Source: Carpediemonas membranifera
Lineage: Eukaryota > Fornicata
NCBI GenBank assembly: GCA_019828565.1
Contig: JAHDYR010000003.1
Span: forward strand, 62,001 to 126,000
Direction of reading: 5' to 3'
Length of the DNA stretch: 64,000 bases
Part shown: piece by piece, positions 1 through 8,587 of the stretch
How positions within the stretch are numbered: position 1 is the first letter of the stretch
Layout: each line of letters begins with the position of its first letter
Notes under the pieces: model-generated
Database searches by the model: none
Seen by the model: only the letters and a program-made list of their open reading frames with translations
Told to the model about the DNA's origin: nothing
Position numbers and translations under genes: made by a program

Positions 1-1
1 C

Positions 2-95
2 TGAGGAGAAGACTCGACACAAGGGTGTCGAGGAGAAACTCCTTGACTATTAAATATAACGTAAATCTGTGTAACTTTGGGTAGGACCCACAACA
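2..95 (-). repeat. 3' LTR, 94 bp
   Basis: Identical over its whole length to 5827-5920. In element orientation it starts TGTTGTGGGTCC and ends TCTCCTCA, so it has the canonical TG...CA ends. It contains the perfect hairpin tcgacac-aagg-gtgtcga. At 94 bp it is very short for an LTR. Confidence 0.88.
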
Positions 96-690
96 CTGCC
101 CCTCCATGCCTGGTATAGGCATGACAGAGAGACTTGACGTCAGCATTTCACCAAAGGCCTGGACGGTGCCACCCGACCGCCAACGGTGACTCATAGGGCT
201 GGCAACCCCATGGCCTGAGTGCTTTCGCATCTAGCTGAACGAAATCAAAATGATGGTATCATGATCTAACTGCGGTACCGCTATGTGAGCTCTGTTTCAA
301 AAATGGTGAAACGTGACGGAGAGGCTTACCACTGCCCCTCCACGGCCTTCCTAGGCCGTCTTCACAAACCTTATACGTGTTATATGCCATTCCATGTAAT
401 TCGAAGGCCAAGAACGATTGCTCTAGCAAACACTGCCAATGCTGAGCCCTTATCGCTCATAATCACACAGACGCCGAAAAACGTACTTAGAAGCTCCAAT
501 TCGGCTCCGTTGAGGAGTTCTGAGGCTTCTAATTTTCTGCGTCCAACTGTACTTGAATAACAACATCAAACTGACCGGAAGGAGCACTAGGAAGCTCCTA
601 ATGCCTTATTACCGACAATAAATGCATGCTTGAAGACTAAGATGACCTTGTTAGTTGTTCCTTCGACCGTTTCCGAGAAAAGTGCAGGAT
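93..690. other. Non-coding, hairpin-rich part of the LTR element
   Basis: No convincing coding frame. The stretch is unusually rich in short perfect stems: 106-122 (ATGCCT/AGGCAT), 342-359 (ACGGCCT/AGGCCGT), a ten-base palindrome gcggtaccgc near 275, GTTTCA/TGAAAC near 293-311, TTAGAAGC/GCTTCTAA near 488-533, and AGGAGC/GCTCCT near 581-600. It could be the retroelement's 3' untranslated region, or the upstream region of the plus-strand ORFs that follow. Confidence 0.5.
96..105 (-). promoter_or_regulatory. Polypurine tract of the LTR element
   Basis: The complement reads GGAGGGGCAG and sits immediately against the 3' LTR start TGTTG, the expected place for the plus-strand primer. The same ten bases recur at 332-341. 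Each copy is followed on the plus strand by a short hairpin (106-122 and 342-359). Confidence 0.55.
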
Positions 691-885
691 ATGTCGCCGT
701 CAACTCATTTGATGTCGGACAACACAGCCGTAGAGGCCGTTCTGAAGGAAATTCGTGCCAAAATCACCGAACTTGGTGATGACGATCTGGCTAGGCCACT
801 TATTGTTGCCCATACGTCCGTTTGTCGTTCCCTTCGCGCTCAGAAGTATCGTGGACGCAAGCGCATGGTCACCGACAATCTGTAA
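691..885 (+). CDS. Small ORF, unknown, antisense inside LTR element
   Basis: A 64-aa frame starting at the ATG at 691 (an in-frame TTG lies further upstream at 655). It is not recognised. Its C-terminal half (VAH, then RA, GRKR and TD at similar spacing) resembles residues about 57-84 of the next ORF by eye, suggesting a partial duplicate or a broken first part of the same gene. A GTAAGT lies at its stop codon, but no acceptor joins it in frame to the next ORF, so splicing is not supported. Confidence 0.3.
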   Translation: MSPSTHLMSDNTAVEAVLKEIRAKITELGDDDLARPLIVAHTSVCRSLRAQKYRGRKRMVTDNL

Positions 886-959
886 GTAACAAACATCAAC
901 CGTGAGGTTATATAGTCACCGCGTGCAAGCCTCAGAACGCATCACTCGCACCCCTGACG

Positions 960-1796
960 ATGACGACTCTGATGCCCCACGACATCAAGGCCGAGGTTGC
1001 CCGACGCCTGGAAGGTTACACCAACTCCATCGAGCTGCCGCTCCAGCGAATCTTTGACGCTATTGAGCAAGGTCGACTGAACGACGCAGCCGTAGTGCAG
1101 GACGTGAAGCTGACCCAGCAGGTCTTGGCTCTCGTGGCTCACTGCCAGGTCGCGCTTGCCGGTGTGAGGGCCCACCTCAAGCTCGGCAGGAAGCGCTTGA
1201 CCGATGGCGACATCGTGTCGGCCGCGATCCGGGGCCGCGACATCACGCTGGGTGGGTCTTCACCCGGTAATGGTCACTACTCTGCAGCTCTCGTGGCGGC
1301 TGTGCGGACTGCCGGCGGGGTCAAGTCGGACACTACAGCGCGCGGATATCTTAACCGCCTGTTGGTCCTCGTCCTCGCACCGGACTACTTCCGTGTCGCT
1401 GTCTACGGCATCAGCCGGCGCATCCCGGCTCCCAACGACTTCTGGGCAACCCTGGTCAGCCGCTTGTGCCACGACGGCTACCTGCCCGCCATTGGCGATG
1501 AGGCTCACTGGGAGCCGCTTCAGGTCTCTGATCCGGACCGCTACTACACTGTCACGTGCGTAGTCCGTCACGAGTATCTGAAGACGACTTGTGGTCCCGG
1601 GTCTTTTGTGTTGATCCTGCAGTATGACGGATACTCGGGACTCAGCATCGTGTCCCTCAACGCTGATCTCTGCCTTGTCCGGTGTGTGCGAGAGTACTTG
1701 GCTGAGAACGCCCTTGAGCGCCACGCTGACCCGACTTGGTTGGTCGAGCTGACGGACACGGAGGAGACGGAAGACGAGGAATCTAGCTCTGAATAA
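960..1796 (+). CDS. Unknown protein encoded antisense within the LTR element
   Basis: A 278-aa frame on the strand opposite gag-pol, lying between the pol stop (1839) and the 3' LTR, convergent with pol and 42 bp from its end. It is not recognised. The N-terminal ~90 residues look helical and basic; the middle is mixed; the C-terminus ends in a strongly acidic tail (TEETEDEESSSE). It is more than an antisense shadow, because no sense ORF of the element covers it. Its stop is followed by an AATAAA-like sequence. It may be an element accessory gene or a captured host gene. No function is proposed. Confidence 0.6.
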   Translation: MTTLMPHDIKAEVARRLEGYTNSIELPLQRIFDAIEQGRLNDAAVVQDVKLTQQVLALVAHCQVALAGVRAHLKLGRKRLTDGDIVSAAIRGRDITLGGSSPGNGHYSAALVAAVRTAGGVKSDTTARGYLNRLLVLVLAPDYFRVAVYGISRRIPAPNDFWATLVSRLCHDGYLPAIGDEAHWEPLQVSDPDRYYTVTCVVRHEYLKTTCGPGSFVLILQYDGYSGLSIVSLNADLCLVRCVREYLAENALERHADPTWLVELTDTEETEDEESSSE

Positions 1797-1838
1797 ATCG
1801 TTTGTTCCTCGAGGATACAGCTTCGATGTTGAGAAGTT

Positions 1839-4597
1839 TTACAGACCGTCACGCTTGGCTTGGTCAGACTTCAAATATGTATCGAGGGCTTCCAAATCTT
1901 TGACGTGCGAATAAGGTTCGAATGAAGCCTCTGAATCCTCGAATCCGACCCAGTGTACGAGGTACTCGCGCCTTGACTTGGGGCCCGAGCCTCTAGAGCG
2001 TGAGATGCGCTCGACATGCCACTCATCGACGGAAGCGGCTGCGAGGTCATAGATCTGTTGCTCCGAGAGCTTGCCTGGGTCAAATCTTCGCACACGTGCC
2101 GCGTCTACCTTGATAGTTGGACCGTCCGCTGACTGACTGAGGTCTTGGACCTCATATGCGACGACAACACCATCACGTTTGACGGCTGCGACACGCCTCA
2201 TGGGGCCGCGCCAGCCCGGGGCTAGCTTGCTCGGTGGTCTTGGGTAGTATTTGACCAGCACGAAACGGCTCAATATCTCGCTTCTCGATGAGGTTGCCTT
2301 TGCGAGAGCGTCTTCGCGCATGGCTCTAATCCTTGCTTTGGCGAGTTGGATGGCGGCATCGGCTGCGGCTAGCTTCGACTGTGGCGGACCAGCCGAGGCG
2401 GCATCCGTGATATAGATCGATGACGGTATTGATAAGTTGGCGCCAAACATGATCTCGGCCGGAGTCAACCGGGTCGGGATCCTGGGCATTGAGTTGACCA
2501 AGAATTGGGCGACTGGTAGGTGTGCTACCCAATCGTTATTCCTTAACTCCAGCTTCCTGGCTCTGAGGATGCGTTCGACCTCCTTGTTCGCGCGTTCGAC
2601 GACACCGTTGCTCTGGGGATGGTATGCTGTCGTTATGTGGACGTCGAACCCCATCTCTTCGGAGAGGCGTTTGAACAGAGCGTTTTTGAACTCTGAGCCC
2701 CCATCCGATTGGACGACTTCGGGGCATCCGTATCGTAGAATCCAGGTGTTGACCAATGCGTTGGCTGCGTCTTTGGCTGAGGTGCTGTTGACCGGGACTA
2801 GCTCTGTCCAGCGGGAGCACATGTCGATCATTACTGTCACGTAGGACAGGCCGTTGACCGTCGGTAGCGGACCCATGGTGTCAATGGCCACACGCCGGAA
2901 CGGGAGGTCTACAGCTGTATGCAGGCCGTCGGGCGTATCAACAGGAGGGCGGGCCAAGACTTGGCACTCTGGACACGCGGTAATCACGTCGTCTACGACT
3001 TGACGGGAGACAGACAAACCGTCGGCCCTAAGTTGCTCGGTTGTCATCCGGCGAGACAGATGAGCTCCTGCTGTGAGATGAGCGCGGGATACCTGATCCC
3101 TCGACGCCTGTTGCATGGAGAATACTCTCGAGAGACCGTCGGCTCCACCGTTGTCCAGACCGGCGATGTGCTGTAGGGTGAAATCTAAATCGGCGATCGA
3201 ATCAGCCCACCGGCGGACCTTGGCGTTGGTGGAACGGTACATATAGAGTAGGTTCCGGTGATCCGTGAGAATAGTAAAGCTCTCCCAGCACAGGAACTTG
3301 CGCCATCGTTGTAACGCTGCCACGATAGCGTAGGCTTCTTTCTCACCGGTACACCAGCGTGACTGGACGTCGTTGAACGCACGCGACATATAGCAAACTG
3401 GTCGGCCCTCTTGGAGTAAGACTGCTCCGTACCCGACATCGGATGCGTCAGTCATGACGGTGTGAGGCTTAGTCGCGTCGAACATGGCTAGAGCGTCGGC
3501 CGAACATAAAGCTTGTTTCAGATCGTCCAGCGACTTCTGAAGAACGTCTCGAGGGGGTCTGCCGACCGGACATGGCGTCTAGCAGAGGCTTAGCTCGGAC
3601 CGCGAAGTTGGGTATGTAATCGCGGAAATAGTTGAGGAATCCGTTGAGACCCTGCATGCCCTTCGTGGATGAAGACAGCTTGAGGTTCGCGATATCTTCG
3701 GTCCGCTGGGGTGAGATCTTCACGCTGCCTTGGGATATGATCCACCCGAGGAACTCGACCTCTTGCCGACCGAACTGGCACTTATCTCGGCCGAGCTGAA
3801 GGTTAAGCTTGTCAACGCGTTGCATGACTTTTTCGAGGTTTCCCAGGTACTCGTCCTCATCCGCACCCATGACGATGATGTCATCAATGTATATGACACA
3901 GGCGGAGCCCACCAGACCCTTGAACCCGTCTTCCATCGCCCTCTGGAAGTACGCTCCGGCGTTACGTAAGCCGAAGGGCATCCGTGTATATTGGTATTGA
4001 CCAAAAACAGTACGGAAGGCGGTTAGGTGACGGCACCGTTCAGTAAGAGGGATCTGATGGTATCCTGCTGACAAGTCTAGGGTAGCGAACACAGACTTTC
4101 CGGACAGTTGAGTGAGAACTTCGTCTATGCGAGGGATGGGGTAGTCGAATGGTTCCGTTAGTTGATTGATCTCGCGGAAGTCGACGACAAAACGCGTCTT
4201 TCCCCCCCTTCTTTGGAACTATGATGGTAGGGCTCGCGTATTGAGACTGGCATGCCTCGATGTAGCGCTTTGCTAGGAGCGTATTAATGTGCTCTTGAAT
4301 GATCGGGACTTTCGGCGGGGGAACATAGTACGGCCGAATGTGTACGACTCTGTCGCCCTTGAGGACCAAATCATACGGTTCGAGCCGGCTTGGCTCGGTA
4401 CGGTCCACGAATGTCCGGGCGTAACGCTTGAGGATGTCGGCCTGCCTCTGAGAAAAGGGAAGAGGACATGGCTCTGGCTTGCGCGACGTACTTCTCGAAT
4501 GTAGGTGGTTCGTCGCTGGCTGCGAGCTCGCTGGTAGGCTCAGACAACGAAGGGAGAAGGCCGATCTCCACCATCTGAGGGTAACCCAGGCATACAT
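1839..4597 (-). pseudogene. pol polyprotein: RT, RNase H, integrase, chromodomain (frame-broken)
   Basis: Copies element RNA into DNA and integrates it. In order, on the minus strand: RT (4040-4597 and 3469-4092; FATLDLSAGYHQIPL, MPFGLRNA and the catalytic YIDD), RNase H (TDASDVGYGAVL), the integrase HHCC finger and DDE core (DTMGPLP, SDGGSEF, ERANKEVERI), and a C-terminal chromodomain (YLVHWVGFEDSEASFEP). Three frames are used, each one base further on. One break is at a seven-G run near 4202-4208 with one G too many; another is near 3565-3575; the first is the gag-pol junction. The first could be programmed +1 frameshifting as in Ty3. The other two look like disabling indels or sequencing errors. 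Confidence 0.85.
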
Positions 4598-5777
4598 CGA
4601 AAGCGGTCGACAGGACGTAGGCCTTAATAGTGATAGAGCATCCGCGCGGAGTGAATGGCGAGGGCGCTAAGACGAGGCGGAAGGATACCTGACCATCGGC
4701 CTCTCTGACGCCGCCCACTGTCTCGATAAGTGTCTTCTCGTGTGAGATCCACTTCACTGCCTTGCCGTGGCAGAGCTTGGGGTCAATGGTTGCGCAGTCA
4801 GCGCCCGAGTCGAACAGGACGGACACGACTTGCTTAAGAATGCTAGCCTTGACGGAGGGGAGGACACTCTGACGGGAACCGAGAGAAAACACACAACGAG
4901 CTGAATTTACCTCAGAACGGCAGAATTCAGCTCGGTGGCCCGGCTTCTGGCACTTGGAACAGGTTGTCTTCGGAGCAGGGCATCGGCGAGCGGAGTGACC
5001 GACCTTACCGCAGTTGAAGCACACGAATGGCTTCTTCTCGTGCTTGGGCTTGTCGATCGGCTTGCCTTTTGAGGGGGCTACGTTCGTGCGGTCAGGCTCG
5101 CGTCGATGAGGGTTCTTCGGACCGCTCCCCGTGTGCCGTGTATGGGAGGGCGTGGTGTTGGTACGCTGTGAGTCGGAGACCCCCGCAGCGCCGAAGGAAG
5201 CGATCATCTCCTTGGACTCCTTGAGGTCGCGTGACATGACGAGGACATCAGCCATTGCGTCCTTGAGATCCTTGCGCTCCGTTGATTCTCTGACTCGATA
5301 CATGATGCGACTGTTGTTGGGGAACTTGAAGCAGCGGCTGTACGTCTCCTTCAAGACGTCCTCGGGATCTTCGGGTTGAACGAGCCTCAAGAGCAGATTG
5401 AATCGGCGGTTCACTCGAGCAACCTCATCAGGCTCGAAGGACTTGGCGGGGACTCGGAAGAGCTGTAGACGCATGCTCGGGCGAGAAGGTCGAAGGGCAG
5501 CACCGAGGCGCTTGAGGACTCGTTCATCTTGGGCTGCGACACGACGTTTCTTACGGAGCTTCGCGGAGAGCAGGAGAGGAGTGTCTTCAACCTCTTCGTC
5601 GTCGTTAAGGCCTGCTAGCTCTGCTATGCTAGGCTCGATGAGGTCAATAACATCATCGCGGCCGCCTAAGGCGCGATGATCGTGGAGGTTATCCGCAAAG
5701 TCCAAAAGAGCGTCCATGGAGGACTTCTTCAGGAGAGGCGGATTCTTCTTCAGGCTTCTGTAAGTTTCCGTACCCAT
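4371..5777 (-). CDS. gag-protease polyprotein of the LTR element
   Basis: A 468-aa frame starting at an ATG 50 bp inside the 5' LTR. The N-terminal ~230 residues are capsid-like and helical. Two CCHC zinc knuckles follow (CFNCGKVGHSARRC and CSKCQKPGHRAEFC, residues ~255-290). An aspartic protease follows, with active site DSGA in VLFDSGADCATID (~residue 318). The frame overlaps the start of the pol frame, and homology passes to the +1 frame near 4460, so the product would be gag-PR with pol made by a +1 shift if the element is functional. Confidence 0.85.
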   Translation of the reverse strand: MGTETYRSLKKNPPLLKKSSMDALLDFADNLHDHRALGGRDDVIDLIEPSIAELAGLNDDEEVEDTPLLLSAKLRKKRRVAAQDERVLKRLGAALRPSRPSMRLQLFRVPAKSFEPDEVARVNRRFNLLLRLVQPEDPEDVLKETYSRCFKFPNNSRIMYRVRESTERKDLKDAMADVLVMSRDLKESKEMIASFGAAGVSDSQRTNTTPSHTRHTGSGPKNPHRREPDRTNVAPSKGKPIDKPKHEKKPFVCFNCGKVGHSARRCPAPKTTCSKCQKPGHRAEFCRSEVNSARCVFSLGSRQSVLPSVKASILKQVVSVLFDSGADCATIDPKLCHGKAVKWISHEKTLIETVGGVREADGQVSFRLVLAPSPFTPRGCSITIKAYVLSTAFDVCLGYPQMVEIGLLPSLSEPTSELAASDEPPTFEKYVAQARAMSSSLFSEAGRHPQALRPDIRGPYRAKPARTV

Positions 5778-5826
5778 ATGTTTTGGTAGTACTAGTACTG
5801 TGGTTCAATGGGTGTTGAACTTTTAC

Positions 5827-5920
5827 TGAGGAGAAGACTCGACACAAGGGTGTCGAGGAGAAACTCCTTGACTATTAAATATAACGTAAATCTGTGTAAC
5901 TTTGGGTAGGACCCACAACA
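5827..5920 (-). repeat. 5' LTR, 94 bp
   Basis: Second copy of the 94-bp terminal repeat, with no differences from the left copy, which argues for a recent insertion. The gag ATG lies 50 bp inside it. The bases just inside the LTR in element orientation begin GTAAAAGTTCAACACCC and form a short hairpin (GTTCAA...TTGAAC); they do not look like a tRNA primer site. Confidence 0.88.
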
Positions 5921-7008
5921 ACTTACGGCGGCATGGACATGCATGCTAGCGCTATCCTTGGAGACCAACGATAAGACCACCTATGTCTCAGAGGACGACA
6001 CCCCCTCCCTCACCATCCGAGGCAATCCAGTCATTAAGAGAGACGCGGTCAAGCTCCTAGGGGTCCTCTTCGACACGTCCCGAGACTTCTCCACCCAGAA
6101 TAGGACTATGGGCGAAAGGATAGACAGAGAGCTACGACTACTGAGAGCTAGCGGCGTGACGCACTCCAAGTTCTGTCCTCGCATTGTAGAGGTCTACACC
6201 CTCCCCAAGCTGCTGTACGGGTGGAGCGTCTGGGCTAATCATAAGGCTGTCTCCCAGGTAGGCAAGCTTGCATCGGCAGCCCTAAGGATCAGCCCAACTG
6301 CATCGGAGGCGAAGTACCTGGAGCTAGGCTGGCTGCATCCAGAGGCAATGCTCCTGCTGGACAGATTCAAGCAAGGGGTGAGATGGGCGAGAATCCATCC
6401 GGGCAAGGATCTCCCAGACTGCATTGCTGAGGCACAAGGCAGCCTTGGCCTGTCCCACTCCGACAGCCTTGACCTAGCAGCCTGTCGAGCAGCCCAGCTC
6501 TCTCACGACATAATGCCGTGGTAACAAAGTGACTGTCAGGAGATACGTCACGGAGTCGGCACTCACCCGCCCTTTCACCCGCTCTAACTACCCGGCCAGG
6601 CAGCCATACCTCGACCATCTAACGGCTGGGCCAGCGAAGCGCCTCGCGATGCTACGGCTATCGTGTCTACCTATGCCAACGAGAGGGGCTCTTCCTGACG
6701 CGTGGCAGCCGGTCAGGGGAATCCTACAGGACCTGAAGGATGAACCGGAAGCCGCCGCAGCTCTTGAGGCATGTCCTCTCTGTCAGGGTGAGGCCATCGC
6801 CGCGGCTGTGATTGAGATCCTGACGTCCCCTACCAAGACCTTAGCAGTGCTGAGATCCAGGACGTGGGTTGTCCTGAACCAGACCCACTTGGCTAAGTGC
6901 GACCACTTCAAGATTAACCCCATCCTCCTTTTCAAGGACCCCATGACCCTGAGCAGGCGTGACGACGCCAAGCTCACACATATGTTGAGTGTACTTTGTG
7001 ACGCGTGA
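5921..7008 (+). mobile_element. LINE-type non-LTR retrotransposon, 3' fragment
   Basis: Two consecutive frames (5943-6524 and 6529-7008) together give the C-terminal part of a non-LTR retrotransposon ORF2. The RT tail has KLLGVLFD and LPKLLYGWSVWANH, and the end has a CPLCQ...HLAKCDHF zinc motif of the kind found after the RT. Coding-like sequence can be read back to the edge of the adjacent LTR (LTAAWTCMLALSLETNDKT), so the LTR element appears inserted in or abutting it. A stop and frame change at 6522-6530 breaks it. The 5' part (endonuclease, catalytic RT) is missing. Confidence 0.75.
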
Positions 7009-7426
7009 CTGGTAGGTTTCCTCGCTTACATAGGAAAACGCCACCGTCCTCCCCGGTCTCAGGACCTCCTCGATCATCGTCCTGAGGGAGCCCCATCGGG
7101 CTCGGAGCACAGAGTCCCGCAGCGCCAAGAGCTGGAAGTTGTGAGCTGGCCAACCCGCGTGGGTCATCTTTTTACCCTTCTTCGAAGGGGTTTTAGGCCC
7201 TCCTCTCCCTGCAGCTTCAGAACAGTACTCTTGGGCGCCGCAGATCTGGCTTCCAATGTTATGAGAACCGTTGCCCTCCTGCGGCTGATCACCGCTCGTC
7301 TGGCTCGGGTTGTGGCCAGTGCCTGGAGGTGGACACCCCGGCACTGTATCAAAAAAATAAACTCAAAAACTCAAAAACTACTTACGGTCGTGCGTCGCCT
7401 GCCAGAAGACAAGGCTGAGCAATTTC
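7009..7426. other. Gap between transposon fragments
   Basis: No supported gene. It contains an A-rich track with the repeated unit actcaaaa near 7345-7378, possibly the remains of a 3' tail, and a minus-strand open frame (6841-7344) without a normal start that overlaps the LINE end. Confidence 0.4.
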
Positions 7427-7993
7427 ATGACCACCACGATGGGCACGACCATGTCCAACAAGCCATTCCACGCAGTGGCAATTGACACTGTCGGCCCCCT
7501 GCCGACTGACTCGCAAGGCAACAGATACATCTTCGTATGCATTGACATGTTCACACGATATACTGAGCTAGTGGCGGCCCCATCCAACGGCGCCCAGCCT
7601 GCTGCCTACGCCCTCTGGCACGGAGTCCTATGCCGCCACGGCCTACCTACGGTCATACTGTCTGACAATGGGACGGAGTACGTCAACCGAGTTATTACCC
7701 AGCTGACCGAACACCTAAAGGTCAGCCACTGGAGAACACTGCCATACCACCCGCAGTCTAACGGTATGGTTGAGCGGAGAAACCGCGAGATCAAGCGGCA
7801 CCTCCGCATCCTGTGCGCTATCTTCCAGCAATACGACCGCTGGTCGACGAGTATCCTCCCTTACGTCCAATTGATGCTAGCTACGCCCCACATGTGTCAG
7901 ATTTGCAATCCAGATGTCGCAACGAATGTCGTGTTGCGACAGCGACTACATGTGAGATCCTCACGTCAGACCATGGTGCGCAACTCTTGGTGA
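7427..7993 (+). pseudogene. Orphan gypsy-type integrase core fragment
   Basis: About 150 residues of a retroviral-type integrase catalytic core: AIDTVGPLP carries the first Asp, LSDNGTEYVN the second, and PYHPQSNGMVERRNREIKRH the catalytic Glu. It is on the strand opposite the integrase of the LTR element at 2-5920 and differs from it in sequence, so it comes from a second element. The HHCC finger upstream and the C-terminal domain downstream are absent. Homology fades after about 7890, and the frame then runs into unrelated sequence. Confidence 0.75.
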
Positions 7994-8587
7994 GTCATGC
8001 TCATCAGAGCGGACGGTTTAGCCAAGCGCATCCACACCAATCACACTTGCAGTGTGACACATTGGCATACCCATCACGACAAGGGGCGTGACACACGAGA
8101 TTGTATTGAATCCCACCATCACCTACTCAGCGGGGCGACATCCGCAATCATCCATCGCGCCCAAGCGATATGTCGCGTGTCGGAGTCTCATTAATGCTGC
8201 GAGATTACTCGCACCGAGACGCCAGACCCACCGAGACGCCGATGAGCGTCAGTCACACATCGGCACGCCTGACTAGTACGTCCTCGCGATCGCAGTCACG
8301 AGCCGTAATGAACAACATCGGTTGCCGCGCACAATACATGGCGAGTGGTATGGCATCACCCCGAGTGCAGGCATCATGACACAACTAGCATCAAGCGCCA
8401 GGCCTCCGGTCACAAGGAACGAGCGTCCTGGCCATGAGGCACAAGGCGGACATAACAACGAACATCAACACAGATAGTACCGTCAATGCCGGCACCCCGT
8501 TCACAACCCCGACTGAGTGGACCACGTGCCGATCGTATTCGAAATTTAATGGGCAATATAAATGGTCACGTATCACAAACCAAGAAA
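7994..8587. other. Gene-free stretch after transposon debris
   Basis: No coding frame with recognisable content and no clear repeat structure. It is probably degraded transposon sequence together with the 3' flank of the ABC transporter gene. Confidence 0.4.

Larger units (their letters stand above)
2..5920 (-). mobile_element. Ty3/gypsy chromovirus-type LTR retrotransposon
   Basis: A complete-length LTR element bounded by two identical 94-bp direct repeats, with gag-pol read from right to left. Domain order is gag, CCHC zinc knuckles, protease, reverse transcriptase, RNase H, integrase, then a C-terminal chromodomain, which is the order of Ty3/gypsy chromoviruses. A purine-rich tract (complement of 96-105) touches the inner edge of the left (3') LTR, as expected of a polypurine tract. 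No tRNA-type primer site starting TGG is seen inside the right LTR. About 1.7 kb between pol and the 3' LTR carries an ORF on the opposite strand and many hairpins. Three +1 frame breaks interrupt gag-pol. The left flank is only one base, so a target-site duplication cannot be tested. Confidence 0.9.

Noticed and set aside
880-936. GTAAGT donor joining the 64-aa and 278-aa ORFs by an intron
   Set aside because: None of the AG sites before 960 restores the frame, and the acceptors do not match the CTCACAYAG pattern seen elsewhere.
1204-1724. Other-frame ORFs within the antisense ORF of the LTR element
   Set aside because: Arg/Ser-rich shadows; the 960-1796 frame is longer and has sensible composition.
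6841-7344. 167-aa minus-strand frame between the LINE and integrase fragments
   Set aside because: Begins at a GTG, overlaps the LINE end antisense, and no family is recognised; a faint resemblance to a recombinase N-terminus was too weak to report.
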